DNA of 19,007 nt from Candidatus Falkowbacteria bacterium CG10_big_fil_rev_8_21_14_0_10_39_9 (GTDB lineage: Bacteria > Patescibacteriota > Patescibacteriia > Patescibacteriales > UBA12465): NCBI GenBank assembly GCA_002778645.1, contig PFAQ01000045.1:1-19007 (forward strand). Reading direction: 5' to 3'. A program made the position numbers and the translations under genes. Shown piece by piece: positions 14,163-18,886 of the stretch. Every line of letters starts with the position of its first letter. Within the stretch, counting starts at the first letter, position 1. The notes under the pieces are model-generated. The model saw nothing but the letters and a program-made list of their open reading frames with translations. It was not told the origin of the DNA and did no database searches.

Positions 14163-14558
14163 ATGGAGATAGATCTAAAAATGTTGATCCGGGGAATTGA
14201 AGCTCCGTTTCAAAATGAGGATTCCGTGGCTTATTGTTTTTGTGACAATTGCCTGTTTTTATCGGAAATGTCTCTGACAGTTTTTAATGAGTTTGCCAGT
14301 GCCATTACTAGCAATCTCCCGGAAGATGAATTCTTCTTTCTGGTTAATTGTCTAAAAAATCCCCAATAATTTCGTAAGAAATATTATTTTATCTTCAAAC
14401 TCTGCCAACGCTTTACTAACGTTGCTGCTCTCGATGAGGACGACAGTCCCATAATTTTAATCCGAGAGATTTCTGATTTGCAAGCCATAGTCGAGGGAGG
14501 CGTAGATTTTATGGATTCTCAGTCAGAACTCCTATATGATAGTACTAGTTTGAACTAA
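14163..14558 (+). pseudogene. Small cysteine-containing frame interrupted by an in-frame TAA
   Basis: ATG 14163 begins 68 codons ending at TAA 14367. The same frame then stays open for 62 more sense codons to TAA 14556, without a start codon near its beginning, so one protein of about 131 positions seems to be split by a single nonsense codon. The first part has YCFCDNC (C25, C27, C30) followed by an acidic, helical stretch. The second part begins FRKKYYFIFKLCQRF and ends with IILIREISDLQAIVEGGVDF. The cysteine segment and following helix faintly resemble residues 41-65 of the upstream zinc-ribbon protein. If the stop is genuine, a 68-residue protein (14163-14369) could still be made. Family unknown. 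Confidence 0.45.
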
Positions 14559-14563
14559 AACTC

Positions 14564-14595
14564 AAAAAGGGTCGATCGTTAATCAGCCCTTTTTT
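14564..14595. terminator. Terminator shared by the 14163 frame (+) and tsaE (-)
   Basis: AAAAAGGG (14564-14571) pairs with CCCTTTTTT (14587-14595). The loop contains an additional GAT/ATC pairing. The tsaE stop codon lies inside the structure. T tracts occur on both strands. Confidence 0.65.
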
Positions 14596-15032
14596 ATTTT
14601 ACCTTTTTTGATATTTATTTTTCGGCTATTTTCAGTTTGATGTTTGATGTCAATCAGAATTGTATCTTTGGGCCAAATGTCTTTAATCTTCTCGGCCCAT
14701 TCAACCACGGTGACGGTATCAGCTCGATTAAGATAGTCGAGGGCACCAATGGCAACCAAATCTTCGGCTGAGTTGAGGCGGTAGGCGTCGATGTGACAAA
14801 ACTTTTTTATTCCTGGTTTATCTTTCAGGTTATAGACTTTCATAACTACAAAGGTGGGGCTGCTGATAATCTTTTTGATTCCCAGTCCCTTGGCAATGCC
14901 TTGGCTCAGGCAAGTTTTGCCCGCACCTAAGTCGCCTATCAAAGCTAAAACTTCACCCCCGACAAAATCATGGGCCAGGGACTCACCTAATTTAGTTGTC
15001 TCTCGACTGCTTTGGCTAATGAAGGAAGGCAT
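14583..15032 (-). CDS. tsaE: tRNA threonylcarbamoyladenosine biosynthesis ATPase TsaE
   Basis: A 149-residue P-loop ATPase, the usual size. GDLGAGKTC (residues 33-41) is the Walker A motif, SPTF (58-61) the switch-like element, HIDAYRL (80-86) carries the conserved Asp, and VEWAEK (110-115) is the typical late motif. TsaE works with TsaB and TsaD to make t6A at position 37 of tRNAs reading ANN codons. Neither partner gene is in the window. The C-terminus is lysine-rich (KINIKKGKIKKG) and ends in TGA, which shows that TGA is a stop here. ATG 15032 has no Shine-Dalgarno; an extended -10 box lies about 30 bases upstream. Confidence 0.95.
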   Translation of the reverse strand: MPSFISQSSRETTKLGESLAHDFVGGEVLALIGDLGAGKTCLSQGIAKGLGIKKIISSPTFVVMKVYNLKDKPGIKKFCHIDAYRLNSAEDLVAIGALDYLNRADTVTVVEWAEKIKDIWPKDTILIDIKHQTENSRKINIKKGKIKKG

Positions 15033-15060
15033 GTAATTATAGTTTATTTTTCTGTGATTA

Positions 15061-15069
15061 ATTATAGCA
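15061..15069 (-). promoter_or_regulatory. Extended -10 promoter element of tsaE
   Basis: On the minus strand TGCTATAAT (15069-15061) fits an extended -10 box and predicts a leader of about 20 bases. No good -35 box is seen. A second TATAAT lies almost against the start codon. Confidence 0.45.
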
Positions 15070-15076
15070 AAATAAC

Positions 15077-15103
15077 AAAAAACAGGCTAATGGCCTGTTT
15101 TTT
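15077..15103 (-). terminator. Terminator of the RGG/zinc-ribbon gene
   Basis: AAAAAACAGGC (15077-15087) and GCCTGTTTTTT (15093-15103) form a perfect 11-bp stem with a five-base loop, 18 bases after the stop codon on minus. Confidence 0.85.
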
Positions 15104-15120
15104 GGTGTATCAATTTCAAT

Positions 15121-15753
15121 TTATTTTTTCTTCTTCTTCTTAACCACTTTCTTAGGGGCAGCTACTTTTTTTGGAGCAACAGCTTTTTTGACAACTGCCT
15201 TTGGAGCTTCTTTTACCACCGGTTTATCTTCCTTAACCATCTTCTCACTAACAGTCTTAGGTGAGATCATTCTCAAAATATTATCCAGCTTAGTGTTTAA
15301 CATTTCAAATTGTTTCTTGTATTGGTCAGAGTTAACAGGAGCAGTATTGCTACCACCTTTTTCACCTTTGCCAAAACAGTCGCTGCAGAAAACTGGTTTG
15401 TCGCCAGTTGGTCTGAAAGGAACTTCACAAGTCTTGTGACATTTATCACAAACCGCTTCAAACATTTTCTTGTCACCAAAACTAGGACGACCGGAGTCGC
15501 GGCCAGAATCTCGACGATCAAAATGATTATTGTTACCGCCTTCTTTTTTACCAAAACAATTGCTGCAGAAAACTGGTTTATCGCCAGTTGGTTTAAAAGG
15601 GACTTCGCAGGAGTTACCACATTCGGCGCAAATAGCTCTGTGCATAGTTGGTCTTTCACCGCGATCTCGGTCTCGGCCACCACCAAAACCACGGTCGCCG
15701 CCAAATCTCTTGCCGCCGCCCCCTAATCTCTCGCCTCGATTAAAATTACCCAT
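15121..15753 (-). CDS. Tandem CxxC-x17-CxxC zinc-ribbon protein with RGG-like head and Lys-rich tail
   Basis: A 210-residue modular protein. Residues 1-35 are Gly/Arg/Asp-rich and RGG-like. Two zinc ribbons follow with identical geometry: C42, C45, C63, C66 and C102, C105, C123, C126, each Cx2C-x17-Cx2C around CEVPF(K/R)PTGDKPVFC. The linker is polar (Asn, Arg, Ser, Gly). Residues 143-165 form a helix (SDQYKKQFEMLNTKLDNILRM) that may oligomerise, and the last 45 residues are Lys/Ala/Pro/Val repeats ending in six lysines. The CxxC-x17-CxxC domain is known from archaea and candidate-phyla bacteria without a firm function. The overall charge and RGG head suggest nucleic-acid or ribosome binding. 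Single-gene transcript with its own promoter and terminator. Confidence 0.85.
   Translation of the reverse strand: MGNFNRGERLGGGGKRFGGDRGFGGGRDRDRGERPTMHRAICAECGNSCEVPFKPTGDKPVFCSNCFGKKEGGNNNHFDRRDSGRDSGRPSFGDKKMFEAVCDKCHKTCEVPFRPTGDKPVFCSDCFGKGEKGGSNTAPVNSDQYKKQFEMLNTKLDNILRMISPKTVSEKMVKEDKPVVKEAPKAVVKKAVAPKKVAAPKKVVKKKKKK
15361..15430. repeat. DNA copy of the second zinc-ribbon unit
   Basis: About 70 bases nearly identical to 15541-15610, offset by exactly 180 bases (60 codons). Differences are mainly at third codon positions, so protein sequence is conserved while DNA drifts; an internal duplication within the gene. Confidence 0.8.
15541..15610. repeat. DNA copy of the first zinc-ribbon unit
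   Basis: Partner of the repeat at 15361-15430; it shares the core CTGCAGAAAACTGGTTT and TCGCCAGTTGGT in the same register. Confidence 0.8.
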
Positions 15754-15787
15754 AATTATTGATGTTAATTAATAATATTGTCAATTA

Positions 15788-15796
15788 ATTATATCA
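15788..15796 (-). promoter_or_regulatory. Extended -10 promoter of the RGG/zinc-ribbon gene
   Basis: On the minus strand TGATATAAT (15796-15788) is a perfect extended -10 box, giving a start near 15781 and a leader of about 28 bases. A TTGACA lies just downstream at 15783-15778, but its -10 would fall almost on the start codon. Confidence 0.5.
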
Positions 15797-15849
15797 TACC
15801 ATTAATTTGAGGAAATACAAGGAGGGGCTAATTTTAGAGCTTAAAAATA

Positions 15850-15878
15850 AAAAACACCATCTGGTTAATGGTGTTTTT
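15850..15878 (-). terminator. Terminator of the receiver-like gene
   Basis: AAAAACACCAT (15850-15860) and ATGGTGTTTTT (15868-15878) form an 11-bp perfect stem with a seven-base loop and a T run on minus, 17 bases past the stop. Confidence 0.85.
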
Positions 15879-15894
15879 GGGATAGCATTGGTTG

Positions 15895-16248
15895 CTACTT
15901 TTTTTCTTTTGGCTTTTTGCCTCCTAAGAGATTTTTGAAACCGATTTCGAGATTGTCTCTTTTGACAGTTTTGATCTCCTCTTTTTCACACTCTTCAATG
16001 AACTTATCATTATCTGTAATGACAATGGTTTTTTTGATATCGGTAGCTCCGAGACTAACGATTAACTTTTTATAAAAAAATTCGGTCATAATTAGTGTGA
16101 CAAAATAATTGTTATACAAAAACTTTAAAGTTTCTTTGTAATCATAAATTTCAAATAACTCAATGTGAGGTATTAATTGGTCAATGATGGCCGCGATGTT
16201 TCTGGCTAAGTCTTTTTCGGCGATAATAAATATTTTGCTTTTTTCCAT
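15895..16248 (-). CDS. Degenerate CheY-like receiver-domain protein, 117 aa
   Basis: The strand-helix rhythm matches a response-regulator receiver: KIFIIAEKDLARNIAAIID (strand 1 and helix 1, with acidic residues E11 and D13), strand 3 VTLIMTE (50-56), strand 4 KTIVITDND (73-81) and strand 5 IKTVKRDN (92-99). At the end of strand 3 the phosphorylatable aspartate is absent (Thr/Glu instead), so it is probably a phosphorylation-independent pseudo-receiver. The tail GGKKPKEKK is basic and no output domain is attached. The assignment rests on fold pattern, not strong motifs. The gene has a strong promoter and a leader of about 115 bases carrying two identical palindromes; the next gene upstream on the same strand is a pseudopilin. 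Confidence 0.55.
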   Translation of the reverse strand: MEKSKIFIIAEKDLARNIAAIIDQLIPHIELFEIYDYKETLKFLYNNYFVTLIMTEFFYKKLIVSLGATDIKKTIVITDNDKFIEECEKEEIKTVKRDNLEIGFKNLLGGKKPKEKK

Positions 16249-16277
16249 CTGGATAATTTTTTTGGGGGTTAATACTG

Positions 16278-16288
16278 ATTAGGCTAAT
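16278..16288. promoter_or_regulatory. Palindrome ATTAG-G-CTAAT (copy 1)
   Basis: A perfect 5+1+5 palindrome in the leader of the receiver-like gene, 30 bases before its ATG. A second copy with the same arms lies 44 bases away. Confidence 0.4.
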
Positions 16289-16321
16289 AATTGTTTTGGT
16301 TTAGTTTAAGCCAAGACAAGC

Positions 16322-16332
16322 ATTAGTCTAAT
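16322..16332. promoter_or_regulatory. Palindrome ATTAG-T-CTAAT (copy 2)
   Basis: Same arms as the copy at 16278-16288, differing only in the central base. It lies just downstream of the predicted promoter. The 44-base spacing is close to four helical turns, as in cooperative operator pairs. Confidence 0.4.
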
Positions 16333-16370
16333 TCCCCTGGTTTTAAAGAGCCGTTGGTAGTTGACCGTTT

Positions 16371-16399
16371 ATATTATAATAATCAGTTGTTTTAGTCAA
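16371..16399 (-). promoter_or_regulatory. Promoter of the receiver-like gene
   Basis: On the minus strand TTGACT (16399-16394), a 17-base spacer and TAATAT (16376-16371); TATAAT at 16378-16373 overlaps it with 15-base spacing. The predicted start near 16364 leaves a leader of about 115 bases, long for this window. Confidence 0.6.
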
Positions 16400-16408
16400 T
16401 ATTGATAA

Positions 16409-16435
16409 AAAAATAGACCAATTTGGTCTATTTTT
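16409..16435 (-). terminator. Terminator of the pseudopilin gene
   Basis: AAAAATAGACCA (16409-16420) and TGGTCTATTTTT (16424-16435) form a 12-bp perfect stem with a three-base loop and a T tract on minus, 24 bases past the stop. Confidence 0.85.
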
Positions 16436-16459
16436 CTGATATTTTGCTGTTAATTAAAG

Positions 16460-17470
16460 CTAATCGCAAACAATAAGATTGGTAGTGATAGCTTCGCCAT
16501 CATAATGACAGTTAGCTGGGGCGCCATTTATAAAATGATCACTTTGCTGTTCGTGTATGGCCGAGCTTTCGAGACGATATCTAATTCGAAAATAATCTCG
16601 GCCACTGCCATCAAAATTATTAAAGACAAAAATTTTATAAGGTGACCAGCCCGTAGTCCAGGTGCCAACAGGTAGATAATTATTCAATGGAATATTTCTC
16701 AAATAAACCGTACCGCTGTCATAGGCCACACCACTTGATTCAGCCGCATTATTGGGATCTGTTGGTACTTTCAGGCACCAATTGCTTTGAGTCGGGCAAG
16801 GGATATTTGATCCGTAGACACTGCCAACATGACTAGTCGGCTCGCTCGTTACCGTAGAACAATTAGTGCCACCCCGTGAACTTCCGCCGACTAAAGAAGA
16901 AATAAAGAAAGAAATAGAACTAAATGAATTGGAAAAGTAAAAACCATTAGCGGTATACATGTTAGACATAGCATCTTCAATAATTCTAATATCGGCCAAC
17001 CGATGATTGTCGCGAAGTTGAGCTGGATTAGGGCAAGCTTCACCGCTGGTTATTTCTCTGTCTAGTTCGGCTAAAGGAGAATAAACAACCGGACGTCCTG
17101 AATCTGCCCGGCAGATCATGTAGCCGGAGCCATTAGGAGTAGGAGAGTTAGGGTCTGTGGGAATAGAGGGTAAATAAAGCCCACTATTAGTCAGAACTGA
17201 TAGGTCGGCTAGACCAACGCAATTACTGGCGCCACTACGGCAAATTTCAATCGGAGTAGAGCTAACCTCGGCCGGTAAAACACTATGGTCAATTATATAT
17301 TGATAGGCAGCCTTATAAATAGCATTAACATCCATGGCGCGCTGGGCGTTTCGAGTGGCGGCCAATTGGCGAGTGGGATTAATGGCAAAGATAACGATTC
17401 CGCCCAAAATGGCGATCGCGGCAACGACTAATAAAATTTCGAGTAGAGTAAAAGCACCTTTCTTTTTCAT
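16460..17470 (-). CDS. Type IV pseudopilin with duplicated globular region
   Basis: A 336-residue protein. The class III signal MKKKGAFTLLEILLVVAAIAIL is a short basic leader, prepilin-peptidase site and hydrophobic helix with the conserved Glu11. Cleavage after Ala6 would put Phe at +1 and Glu at +5 as in other pilins; cleavage after Gly5 would put Glu at +6. The periplasmic part appears twice: an arginine-rich helix (RNAQRAMDVNAIYKAAYQYI, 40-59) leading to IPTDPNSP (103-110), then RDNHRLADIRIIEDAMSNMY (153-172) leading to VPTDPNNA (235-242). Several cysteines may form disulfides. At about twice the length of a minor pilin it may be a tip or adhesin-like pseudopilin. It is monocistronic with a strong promoter. 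Pilin assembly genes are not in the window. Confidence 0.88.
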   Translation of the reverse strand: MKKKGAFTLLEILLVVAAIAILGGIVIFAINPTRQLAATRNAQRAMDVNAIYKAAYQYIIDHSVLPAEVSSTPIEICRSGASNCVGLADLSVLTNSGLYLPSIPTDPNSPTPNGSGYMICRADSGRPVVYSPLAELDREITSGEACPNPAQLRDNHRLADIRIIEDAMSNMYTANGFYFSNSFSSISFFISSLVGGSSRGGTNCSTVTSEPTSHVGSVYGSNIPCPTQSNWCLKVPTDPNNAAESSGVAYDSGTVYLRNIPLNNYLPVGTWTTGWSPYKIFVFNNFDGSGRDYFRIRYRLESSAIHEQQSDHFINGAPANCHYDGEAITTNLIVCD

Positions 17471-17527
17471 AATTTTAATTAATTATTAGGGATAATTATT
17501 TGAATACATTTCATTATAACTCTTTTC

Positions 17528-17556
17528 ATTATATCTCTTTACTGTTATTTTTTCAA
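17528..17556 (-). promoter_or_regulatory. Strong promoter of the pseudopilin gene
   Basis: On the minus strand TTGAAA (17556-17551), a 17-base spacer and a perfect TATAAT (17533-17528). A second TATAAT follows about 15 bases downstream in a direct repeat of TATAATGAAA. Confidence 0.75.
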
Positions 17557-17557
17557 C

Positions 17558-17580
17558 AAAAAACAGGCCTAAGCCTGTTT
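17558..17580 (-). terminator. Terminator of the rplS/tRNA-Leu/tRNA-Val transcript
   Basis: AAACAGGC (17561-17568) and GCCTGTTT (17573-17580) form an 8-bp stem with loop CTAA, followed on minus by T6, 12 bases past tRNA-Val. Confidence 0.8.
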
Positions 17581-17591
17581 AAATGTTTGTG

Positions 17592-17665
17592 TGGGCACAC
17601 AAGGATTCGAACCCTGGACCCCCTCGGTGTAAACGAGGTGCTCTAACCAGCTGAGCTATGTGCCC
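17592..17665 (-). tRNA. tRNA-Val (anticodon UAC)
   Basis: The acceptor pairs GGGCACA with TGTGCCC, the D arm is GCTC/GAGC, and the anticodon stem CCTCG/CGAGG encloses TTTACAC (anticodon TAC). The T arm is CAGGG/CCTTG with TTCGAAT and discriminator A is the Val identity base. No CCA is encoded. It lies 10 bases after tRNA-Leu. Confidence 0.96.
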
Positions 17666-17675
17666 TCGATGCTTG

Positions 17676-17759
17676 TGGGCGAGAGAGGATTTGAACCTCC
17701 ACAGCGGTTAAGCTGCAAGCCCCTCAAGCTTGTGCGTCTACCAATTTCGCCACTCGCCC
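17676..17759 (-). tRNA. tRNA-Leu (anticodon GAG)
   Basis: A class II tRNA with a long variable arm. The acceptor pairs GGGCGAG with CTCGCCC, and the anticodon stem CAAGC/GCTTG encloses TTGAGGG (anticodon GAG, reading CUC/CUU). The variable arm is about 14 bases, CAGC...GCTG, and the T arm is GGAGG/CCTCT with TTCAAAT; discriminator A. No CCA is encoded. Its 5' end is only 7 bases past the rplS stop codon. Confidence 0.95.
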
Positions 17760-17766
17760 TGAAACA

Positions 17767-18117
17767 TTATTTAACGGATTTAACGACCTTCTCTTTCAAC
17801 TTCTTCTTATATTTATTATCTTTCAAGAAATATAATTTAGCCCGCTTCACTTCCGCGATCTTCTTTACTTCAATTTTGGTAATGCTTGGTAGGTTGATAG
17901 GGAAGATCTTTTCTACGCCAATACCATCAGAAGATTTACGAACAGTAATAGTCGCAGCTTTCTCCTTGCCATGTTTGTGGGCAATGATAATACCTTCAAA
18001 GTATTGGATTCTTTCTTTTTCTTCCCCTTTGGTATTTAATTCTTTAATCTTTTGGTGAACCCGGACAGTCATGCCTGGCTTCAAGTCGATCGCTTGGTCT
18101 TTTTTGGTTTCGGCCAT
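17767..18117 (-). CDS. rplS: 50S ribosomal protein L19
   Basis: A 116-residue protein from ATG 18117, the usual L19 length; an upstream in-frame start at 18147 would add ten untypical residues (MGVLALYLNN) and is rejected. Family marks are KPGMTVRVHQKIKE, RIQYFEGIIIAHKHG, SSDGIGVEKIFPINLPSITKIEV and VKRAKLYFLK, where bacterial L19 has GVGVERxFPxHSPxIxxIEV and RRAKLYYLR. L19 sits at the 30S-50S interface. The C-terminus is lysine-rich. trmD and rpsP, its neighbours in many bacteria, are absent here; it is instead followed by two tRNA genes. Confidence 0.96.
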   Translation of the reverse strand: MAETKKDQAIDLKPGMTVRVHQKIKELNTKGEEKERIQYFEGIIIAHKHGKEKAATITVRKSSDGIGVEKIFPINLPSITKIEVKKIAEVKRAKLYFLKDNKYKKKLKEKVVKSVK

Positions 18118-18134
18118 ATTATTTAAATAAAGCG

Positions 18135-18160
18135 CTAAAACGCCCATAAAACAGCGTTAG
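18135..18160 (-). ncRNA. Possible hairpin in the rplS leader
   Basis: On the minus strand CTAACGC (18160-18154) can pair with GCG and TTAG (18143-18135) with a two-base bulge. It lies in a leader of about 75 bases before ATG 18117. Leader-based feedback is known for several ribosomal proteins, but this stem is short and I cannot match it to a described L19 leader. Confidence 0.25.
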
Positions 18161-18196
18161 TAGCTTAATATATTATTAGTTTAGGTAACTTTCCTT

Positions 18197-18225
18197 ATAA
18201 TATAAGTAAAATTAGCTCTTGTCAA
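18197..18225 (-). promoter_or_regulatory. Consensus promoter of rplS and downstream tRNAs
   Basis: On the minus strand a perfect TTGACA (18225-18220), a 17-base spacer and TATTAT (18202-18197). The -35 box lies inside the last codons of the upstream kinase gene, whose stop is at 18212. Confidence 0.8.
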
Positions 18226-18778
18226 TATGAGATTTAATGAAATTATAAACCTTTTCTAGCGTTTCCTCTGGAGTCAGATTAGTGGTGTCTAGATAATAAT
18301 CATAATGGTTTTTGTCATGGACGTCAATATTATAATATTTCTGGTAACGCTCGATATCACTTTGGAGTCGGTGGCGCATACTGGTTAGAATGTCCTGCCA
18401 GTTGTTGATATTACTATCTTCATTTTTTCTGGCACCATCTTTTTCCATTTCTAGCCAAATTCTTTGGGCCCCGATTTCTTCATTGGTATCTATATAGATT
18501 TTGAGGGAGTGGGGAATGAAATACCAGGAGGTGCGACCTTCGATGATAAAATTATCTTGAGTTTTACCCAATTCTCGTTGATATTCGTCTACTTCCCGAT
18601 CGATTTGGGGGTCATTTTCGCCCAACTTATTATACTCAGCCAAAGTTAGCCCTCGCTTGAGGGCCGTTTCTCGCCGTAGGCCTCCCATATAATAGCGGGG
18701 ATAGCCTAACTTTTCCGCTAACTTTTTAGCCAGAGTTGATTTGCCGGAGCCCTGGGCGCCGCTGATCGAGATAATCAT
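18212..18778 (-). CDS. Cytidylate-kinase-like P-loop nucleoside monophosphate kinase
   Basis: A 188-residue P-loop kinase. MIISISGAQGSGKSTLAKKL has Walker A GAQGSGKST (7-15). It continues YPRYYMGGLRRETALKRGLTLAEYNKLGENDPQIDREVD, which resembles the NMP-binding region of archaeal-type CMP kinases (AAA_33/Cytidylate_kin2 group). FIIEGRTSWYFIP (97-109) is the second-strand substrate region and LDTTNLTPEE is the typical late motif of that group. It probably phosphorylates CMP/dCMP, although adenylate or other NMP substrates are possible. It is divergent from smc across an intergenic inverted repeat. The rplS promoter lies in its 3' end. Confidence 0.82.
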   Translation of the reverse strand: MIISISGAQGSGKSTLAKKLAEKLGYPRYYMGGLRRETALKRGLTLAEYNKLGENDPQIDREVDEYQRELGKTQDNFIIEGRTSWYFIPHSLKIYIDTNEEIGAQRIWLEMEKDGARKNEDSNINNWQDILTSMRHRLQSDIERYQKYYNIDVHDKNHYDYYLDTTNLTPEETLEKVYNFIKSHIDKS

Positions 18779-18810
18779 TTTATTTTACTTTTTTAAAAAA
18801 ATAAATTATA

Positions 18811-18837
18811 TTATAACTATAACACAATTAGTTATAA
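18811..18837. promoter_or_regulatory. Inverted repeat between the divergent kinase and smc genes
   Basis: TTATAACTA (18811-18819) and TAGTTATAA (18829-18837), a perfect 9-bp inverted repeat with a 9-base spacer. Minus-strand TATAAT-like sequences overlap the left arm, so it may be an operator over the kinase promoter. Confidence 0.4.
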
Positions 18838-18854
18838 AATAAAAAAATCCAATG

Positions 18855-18868
18855 GCCCGTCACCGGGC
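18855..18868. other. GC-rich hairpin upstream of smc
   Basis: GCCCG-TCAC-CGGGC is a five-base GC stem in otherwise AT-rich sequence, 18 bases before the smc start. On minus it is followed by a T run after ATTGGA, so it may be a weak terminator of transcription entering from smc's side, or a leader structure. Confidence 0.35.
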
Positions 18869-18886
18869 TCTTTACTTTGTTAGCTT

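Noticed and set aside
14163..14558. Stop-codon reassignment as explanation for the split frame
   Set aside because: The interrupting codon is TAA, which ends many intact genes here, and TGA ends tsaE; no evidence of an altered code.
15310..15726. Long open frames on both strands across the zinc-ribbon gene
   Set aside because: They arise from the biased, repetitive codons of the RGG/zinc-ribbon protein; the CxxC pattern and promoter support only the 15121-15753 minus frame.
17660..18058. A 132-codon plus-strand frame over rplS and tRNA-Leu
   Set aside because: Its first part is antisense to tRNA genes and the rest to rplS, a clearly conserved gene.
18135..18160. A known riboswitch or ribosomal-protein leader upstream of rplS
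   Set aside because: Only a short bulged stem is visible and I cannot match it to a described class, so it is listed only as a low-confidence hairpin.
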